64,000 bases of DNA from Oscillospiraceae bacterium (GTDB lineage Bacteria > Bacillota > Clostridia > Oscillospirales > Ruminococcaceae): NCBI GenBank assembly GCA_022508895.1, contig JAFLUH010000003.1, positions 1 through 64,000 of the forward strand, given 5' to 3'. The notes beneath the pieces were generated by a model, which made no database searches, had not been told where the DNA came from, and saw only the letters and a program-made list of their open reading frames with translations. Shown piece after piece: positions 59,245 through 64,000 of the stretch (the stretch's first letter is position 1; the number at the start of each line of letters is the position of its first letter). The position numbers and the translations under genes were made by a program.

Positions 59245-60129
59245 TTACCGCTCCTGCGACTGTGACAAGCCCCACTGCTTTTTGACAGGCAGCAGCATAT
59301 TCGTCTGCCTTTTGTACTCCTCAAAGCCCGGCTTGAGCGCTTGCCGCCCGTCCGCCAAGGGTATGCTGACGGCGAGGAAAAGCACCGTGTTGGCAAGTGC
59401 GCCTATCCCGAGATACCACGCGTCGGGGAAAACGGAGACGACCGACAGAGCCACGCCCCACCACATCAGTATCTCTCCCAGATAATTGGGGTGACGTGAA
59501 TATTTCCACAGCCCCTCCCGCATGAACACGCCGTTTCTGTTCCTGCGAAAGCGGTGCATCTGGCAGTCGGCTGCTCCCTGCATGATGACGGCGGCTGCGG
59601 AAAGTCCGAAGAAGACCACGCTCACTATGTTCAGTGCGCCGTCATGCAGAAATGCGTGGACAGCGGGCAGTGTGCAGCCGTACACGATAAGGGTAGGCAC
59701 CGTATGGATACCGACGAAATTGACCAGCGGATAGAAAACGCCCGTTTTTTCCTTTAGCATTGTGTAGCGCCAGTCCTGATGATCAAGCCCCTTGAAGGTA
59801 TAAGCCCAGTTTGCGGTGAGCCTTACGCCCCAGAGCAGTACCACCGCCAACAGAAGTATGCGGAACAAGGTAAGCTCCCTGCCCGCCGCAAAAGCGACGA
59901 GAATGACGACAGGCTGTACGCTCCAGTATGGGTCGTACACCGACGCATTGCCGAAAAACACGCTGAAGGCAAAGGTAATGACGGTTGCCGCCATATCCGC
60001 CGCCAGAAGCTTCAGCCACCAGTCAAAGGCAAGCAAATTATAGACGGCTATCCCAACTGCGGCTGCAAGAACGTAAATAAATGCGATAACGACAAAGCTT
60101 GCCGCTCTGTTTTGCTTGAGCGATCTCAT
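59245..60129 (-). CDS. DUF1295/steroid-5-alpha-reductase-like membrane protein
   Basis: A 294-residue integral membrane protein with about seven helices. The C-terminal stretch GLWKYSRHPNYLGEILMWWG is the signature of the isoprenylcysteine methyltransferase/steroid reductase-like fold that binds NADPH or SAM; QGAADCQMHRFRRNRNGVFM precedes it as in DUF1295 proteins. Substrate unknown. The ATG at 60129 follows GGGAGAG; an upstream GTG at 60144 was rejected. It is transcribed alone. Confidence 0.88.
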   Translation of the reverse strand: MRSLKQNRAASFVVIAFIYVLAAAVGIAVYNLLAFDWWLKLLAADMAATVITFAFSVFFGNASVYDPYWSVQPVVILVAFAAGRELTLFRILLLAVVLLWGVRLTANWAYTFKGLDHQDWRYTMLKEKTGVFYPLVNFVGIHTVPTLIVYGCTLPAVHAFLHDGALNIVSVVFFGLSAAAVIMQGAADCQMHRFRRNRNGVFMREGLWKYSRHPNYLGEILMWWGVALSVVSVFPDAWYLGIGALANTVLFLAVSIPLADGRQALKPGFEEYKRQTNMLLPVKKQWGLSQSQER

Positions 60130-60445
60130 ATATTTCTCTCCCACTTTCTTTGTTTAAGGTCATTATAGCACACACGGCGAAAATTTGCAAATCTCGGCAT
60201 AAAAATCAGTCAGGCAAGCTCTGAATGACAGTACCTGACGATCTGCTTTACTCAGCTCCTATTATTTCTCCCATATCCGCCGCCGTAAAAAACGCCTCCA
60301 CGACGCTTGCACGCCACACCTGCCCCTTTACCGAAAAAGCGGTGTTGTTTTGCGTTTCCTGTTTACAAGAAAGCGGATTTATGGTAGAATACAGGAAGGC
60401 GGCAGAAACGATTTCTGAAATTCACAGTTAGAAAGGAAGACGGTC
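60130..60445. other. intergenic region with ltaE promoter and a possible gene remnant
   Basis: This 316-base spacer separates divergent genes. On the plus strand TTTACA-N17-TAGAAT (60362-60390) is the likely promoter of the aldolase gene. On the minus strand a frame of 57 codons without a usable start (60421-60248) reads like a protein C-terminus. Nothing else is seen. Confidence 0.5.
60362..60390 (+). promoter_or_regulatory. threonine aldolase gene promoter
   Basis: TTTACA-N17-TAGAAT, 55 bases before the start at 60446. Confidence 0.65.
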
Positions 60446-61492
60446 ATGATCTATTTTTTGTCGGATTACAGTCAGGGTGCCCACCCTGCCGTGATGGAGG
60501 CGCTTATGCGCACGAATATGGAACACAGCGACGGCTACGGCACAGACCGGCACTGTGAGCACGCCGCCTCCATGATAAAGGAAATGATAGGCATACAGGA
60601 CGTTCAGGTGCACATGATGGTAGGCGGGACCCCATGCAATATCACAACCATTGCCGCTGCGCTGCGTCCCTATGAATCGGTGATCGCACTGCGCACGGGA
60701 CATATCTACTCCCACGAAACAGGTGCGATAGAGGCTACGGGACACAGGGTCATCGCCATGGACGGGGTAAACGGCAAGCTCACCCCCAAGCTGATAGATA
60801 AAGCCCTTGAGGAGCATCAGGACGAGCACACCGCTTTGCCGGGAATGGTGTACATTTCCCAGCCCACCGAGTGCGGCTCCGTCTACAGCAAGGCGGAGTT
60901 GACCGCCATAAGCGACAAATGCAGGGAAAAGAGCCTGTACCTCTATGTGGACGGAGCAAGGCTTGGCGCGGCGCTGACCTGTGACAGGAACGACCTGTCC
61001 CTCTCCGAGCTGGCAAAGCTCTGCGACGTGTTCTACATAGGCGGCACAAAGAACGGAGCATTGTTCGGCGAGGCGCTGGTCATACGCAGGCCCGAGATAG
61101 ACCACTGCTTCCGCTACATGATAAAGCGTCAGGGCGGCCTGTTGGCAAGGGGCAGGCTCATCGGCGTGCAGTTTGAGGCGCTGCTGGAGGGCGGCGAAAA
61201 CAGCCTTTACTTCAAAACTGCCGCCCATGCAAACAAAATGGCGAAGATCATCCGTGAGGAGCTGGGCGCGCTGGGGATAGCCTTTTACAGCAATTCCCCC
61301 ACTAATCAGGTGTTTCCCGTTTTGCCGACGTCCGTTGTCACGGAGCTGAAAAAGGACTTTGCTTTCCACGAATGGGCGCCCGAGAAAGACGGAATGATAC
61401 CCATTCGTCTGGTGACCGCATGGGGAACGGAGGAGAAAGACGTTGAATGCTTGGTGCAGGCGGTAAAGAAGCTGTATCGGAACATGAAATAA
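60446..61492 (+). CDS. ltaE: low-specificity L-threonine aldolase
   Basis: PLP enzyme that cleaves L-threonine or allo-threonine to glycine and acetaldehyde. The 348 residues have FLSDYSQGAHPAVMEAL at the N-terminus, YGTDRHCEHA, SQPTECGSVYS, the PLP-proximal Asp in LYVDGARLGAA and the Schiff-base Lys in YIGGTKNGALFGE. The start follows GAAAGGAAGACGGTC. The gene is 56 bases before the beta-glucosidase with no terminator between, so read-through is likely though the functions are unrelated. A related beta-eliminating aldolase-type lyase is a weaker alternative. Confidence 0.93.
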   Translation: MIYFLSDYSQGAHPAVMEALMRTNMEHSDGYGTDRHCEHAASMIKEMIGIQDVQVHMMVGGTPCNITTIAAALRPYESVIALRTGHIYSHETGAIEATGHRVIAMDGVNGKLTPKLIDKALEEHQDEHTALPGMVYISQPTECGSVYSKAELTAISDKCREKSLYLYVDGARLGAALTCDRNDLSLSELAKLCDVFYIGGTKNGALFGEALVIRRPEIDHCFRYMIKRQGGLLARGRLIGVQFEALLEGGENSLYFKTAAHANKMAKIIREELGALGIAFYSNSPTNQVFPVLPTSVVTELKKDFAFHEWAPEKDGMIPIRLVTAWGTEEKDVECLVQAVKKLYRNMK

Positions 61493-61548
61493 CGATAATT
61501 TGATTTATCATAATAAAAATAAAAAACCACCCGACAGAAAGGACGCCC

Positions 61549-63975
61549 ATGAACCTCCAACAGCATGAAAAAGACCATGCCCTGCGCCTGCGCCCCCTGC
61601 TGCCCGAATGTACGGTTTTGCTGAAATGGGGCGGCGATTTCCCCCTTGATAAAACAGGCAAGCTCGCCCTGTACGGCAGCGGCGCAAGGTACACCGTCAA
61701 AGGCGGCACCGGCTCAGGCGAGGTAAATTCGCACTACTTTGTCGATATAGAACAGGGTCTCACCGACGCAGGCTTTGAGATAACCACCAAGTCATGGCTT
61801 GACGCCTACGACAATATCCTTATAAACGCAAAAAAGCAGTTTATCGCCGATATAAAAGCCCAAGCAAAGCAAAACCGCACAAATCCCATTATGGAAGGCA
61901 TGGGCGCAATAATGCCCGAACCCGAATACACCCTCCCGTTAGACGGCGAGGGCGACGTGGCAATATACGTCCTCTCCCGCATCTCAGGCGAAGGAAACGA
62001 CCGCACCTACGAGCGGGGCGACATTCTGCTGACCGAGACCGAACGGCGTGATATTGCAGAGCTGCACAAGAAGTACGCCAAATTCCTGCTTGTGCTGAAC
62101 GTGGGGGGTCCCGTTGACCTCACGCCCGTTTCTCAGGCGGACAATATCCTGCTGCTGTCCCAGTTAGGCGCAGACACAGGCACGGCACTTGCCGACCTTA
62201 TCACCGGCAGGTCCTATCCGTCGGGAAAGCTTACAACAACTTGGGCAGCCGCAGCCGATTACCGGCAGCTCGGCGATTTCGGCAGTAAGGACGACACCCG
62301 CTACAAAGAGGGCATTTACGTCGGCTACCGTTATTTTGACAGTACAGGCGCAAAGCCCGTGTTTCCTTTCGGCTTCGGTCTTTCCTATACGAAATTTGAA
62401 ATATCAGATCCCGCTGTAAGCTCCGAGGTCGGGCATATCGGCGTGACCGCAAATGTAAAGAACATCGGACATCACACGGGCAAAGAGGTCTTGCAGCTTT
62501 ACATAAGCGTCCCGCAAAAACGCTTGGACCAGCCTTTTCAGACCTTGGCGGCATTTGCCAAAACAAAAGAACTCCATCCCGACGAGGCTCAGACGGTAAA
62601 GCTGCGTTTTGACCTATCCGACCTTGCCTCCTTCGACTCCGAAAGCTCCGCCTATATTTTAGAGCAGGGCGATTATATCCTCCGCCTCGGCACAAGCAGC
62701 GCCGATACCTCTGTCTGCGGCGTGGTAAGACTTGATGAAGAAATAACGGTGCGCCGTGTACATCACATCGGCGGCACGCCCGATTTTACCGATTGGAAGC
62801 CGCAAAACCCAGCGCCGGTGCCGCTGCCCGACAACATACCTGTCATCACGGTCACGGCAGAATGTATCCGAACCGAAACGGTCAGATACGATAGCTCCCC
62901 GGAAATACCTCAGAAAATAAAGGAACTCACCGACCAAGACCTTGCCTTCCTCAACGTAGGCGCATTCGACCCGAAGAAAGGCGCTCTCAGCGTTATCGGC
63001 AACGCAGGCACGAACGTAGCGGGAGCGGCGGGTGAGACTACAAGCCGCCTTAGAGCCAAAGGAATTACCAATCTTGTTATGGCTGACGGTCCCGCCGGAC
63101 TGCGCCTGAGCAAGGACTGCACAAAAGACAAAAAAGGCGTTCACCCAATAGGCAGCACCCTGCCGTCAACAGTGTTCGACTTTCTGCCCAGGCCTGCGGC
63201 ATTTTTCCTCCGCCTGCTTACCCCCAAGCCCAAAAAAGGAGCCGAAATACTCCACCAATACGCCACCGCCATCCCCATAGGAACGGCGATAGCCCAAAGC
63301 TGGAACCGTGAGCTTGCCTGCGCCTGCGGAGACGTCGTAGGCAGCGAAATGGAGCGTTTCGGAGTTCATCTCTGGCTTGCCCCTGCCCTCAATATCCACA
63401 GGGATATCCGCTGCGGCAGGAATTTTGAATATTTCTCCGAAGACCCGCTCATAAGCGGCATATTCGCCGCAGAGCTGACCAAAGGCGTTCAGCGGCACCA
63501 AGGCTGCGCAGTCACAATAAAGCATTTTGCCGCCAACAATCAGGAAACCAACCGCTATGCCAACAACAGCATGGTCAGCGAAAGAGCCCTGCGTGAGATA
63601 TACCTGCGAGGCTTCGCTATCTGTATCAGAGAGGCTCAGCCCCACGCCCTGATGACCTCATACAACCTCCTGAACGGCGAGCACACCTCACAGCGCCGTG
63701 ATATAATCGAGGACTACCTCCGCAGCGAATGCGGCTTTAACGGTATAGTTATGACCGACTGGCTGGCAGGCAGCGGCTTTTTGACAAAAAATCCCAAGTA
63801 CCCCGCCCCCACGGGAGCGGGAATAGCGGCGGCAGGAGGCGATCTGGTAATGCCCGGAAGGAAGAGTGATTATAAAAGCATTCTCTCCGCCCTGAAGAAA
63901 GGAAAGCTGACACGCTTGCAGCTTGAAGAAAACGCCTCCCGTGTTCTGCGGCTTGTGGAAATTCTTAGGAGATAA
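61549..63975 (+). CDS. GH3 beta-glucosidase with permuted domain order
   Basis: An 808-residue cytoplasmic (no signal peptide) glycoside hydrolase family 3 enzyme. The usual C-terminal alpha/beta sandwich comes first (residues about 120-270, with VLNVGGPVDLTP and the ADTGTALADLITGRSYPSGKL motif), then an FnIII-like domain (about 290-410), and finally the catalytic TIM barrel (about 460-805). The catalytic Asp nucleophile is in GIVMTDWLAGSG (about Asp737); the substrate-binding NFEYFSEDP, KHFAANNQETNR and RALREIYLRGF motifs are present. Permuted GH3 enzymes are known in Ruminococcus. It probably hydrolyses cellobiose or other beta-glucosides taken up from fibre. The frame is complete. Confidence 0.93.
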   Translation: MNLQQHEKDHALRLRPLLPECTVLLKWGGDFPLDKTGKLALYGSGARYTVKGGTGSGEVNSHYFVDIEQGLTDAGFEITTKSWLDAYDNILINAKKQFIADIKAQAKQNRTNPIMEGMGAIMPEPEYTLPLDGEGDVAIYVLSRISGEGNDRTYERGDILLTETERRDIAELHKKYAKFLLVLNVGGPVDLTPVSQADNILLLSQLGADTGTALADLITGRSYPSGKLTTTWAAAADYRQLGDFGSKDDTRYKEGIYVGYRYFDSTGAKPVFPFGFGLSYTKFEISDPAVSSEVGHIGVTANVKNIGHHTGKEVLQLYISVPQKRLDQPFQTLAAFAKTKELHPDEAQTVKLRFDLSDLASFDSESSAYILEQGDYILRLGTSSADTSVCGVVRLDEEITVRRVHHIGGTPDFTDWKPQNPAPVPLPDNIPVITVTAECIRTETVRYDSSPEIPQKIKELTDQDLAFLNVGAFDPKKGALSVIGNAGTNVAGAAGETTSRLRAKGITNLVMADGPAGLRLSKDCTKDKKGVHPIGSTLPSTVFDFLPRPAAFFLRLLTPKPKKGAEILHQYATAIPIGTAIAQSWNRELACACGDVVGSEMERFGVHLWLAPALNIHRDIRCGRNFEYFSEDPLISGIFAAELTKGVQRHQGCAVTIKHFAANNQETNRYANNSMVSERALREIYLRGFAICIREAQPHALMTSYNLLNGEHTSQRRDIIEDYLRSECGFNGIVMTDWLAGSGFLTKNPKYPAPTGAGIAAAGGDLVMPGRKSDYKSILSALKKGKLTRLQLEENASRVLRLVEILRR

Positions 63976-64000
63976 GCATAAAAAACAGTCAAGTATGATC

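Noticed and set aside
60225-60431. Plus-strand frame of 68 codons before ltaE
   Set aside because: It overlaps the ltaE promoter, has no clear ribosome binding site, and the opposite strand reads more like protein.
1-64000. tRNA, rRNA, prophage, integrase, transposase or replication origin
   Set aside because: No cloverleaf, rRNA core sequence, phage module, transposase or origin-like DnaA box cluster was found on reading both strands.

Overview
This window looks like the chromosome of an anaerobic Gram-positive gut or rumen Clostridium-class bacterium, most likely a Ruminococcaceae/Oscillospirales member. The evidence is a Firmicutes-type mraZ-rsmH-ftsL-PBP(PASTA)-murE-mraY-ftsW-murG-murA-ftsQ-ftsZ cluster, strong AGGAGG ribosome binding sites, a meso-DAP-type MurE, [FeFe]-hydrogenase maturases HydE and HydG with their TM1266-family companion, a FucO-type iron alcohol dehydrogenase and a domain-permuted GH3 beta-glucosidase of the kind known from Ruminococcus. 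I see no tRNA, rRNA, CRISPR array, phage or insertion sequence, so the window is chromosomal core interspersed with small repeat elements.

Layout. 1-4.6 kb: lower glycolysis (pgk cut by the window edge, tpiA, gpmI) with two pentapeptide-repeat genes between pgk and tpiA. 4.7-9.7 kb: an unusual two-gene operon, a degenerate SNF2-like helicase joined by a 1-bp overlap to a 1016-residue protein with a GHKL/HSP90-like ATPase domain. 9.9-23.5 kb: the division and cell wall cluster, lacking murF, murD, murC and ftsA and ending in a divergent ftsZ. 23.5-29 kb: a heterodimeric ABC exporter and asnB. 29.1-32.5 kb: two unknown genes behind a highly structured leader. 32.6-36.9 kb: an MsmK/UgpC-type sugar ABC ATPase, a DUF4830-like protein, then a transglutaminase-cyclophilin-GNAT operon.

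36.9-37.6 kb is non-coding and carries an array of degenerate palindromes. 37.6-40.9 kb: the hydrogenase maturation operon, read leftward from a consensus promoter through a leader that ends in an intrinsic terminator just before the first ribosome binding site, with a possible antiterminator pairing. That is a credible riboswitch or attenuator. 41-44.2 kb: a lipoprotein, a degenerate aquaporin-family channel, a palindromic MITE and fucO. 44.2-53.6 kb: an eight-gene Ser/Thr phosphorylation locus with three zinc-ribbon kinases, two PP2C phosphatases, an FHA protein, a trypsin-like protease fused through a membrane helix to an FHA domain, and a small helix-turn-helix-like protein. Several members have one membrane helix and an outside domain, so it reads as a sensory or envelope-signalling system. 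53.8-64 kb: MscS channel, 3-methyladenine glycosylase, a 5'-nucleotidase lipoprotein, flavoprotein, histidine phosphatase, small membrane proteins, threonine aldolase and the GH3 enzyme.

Starts were chosen by ribosome binding site and family N-terminus, so several genes are shorter than their longest open frames. Functional names come from motifs read by eye; no database search was run.
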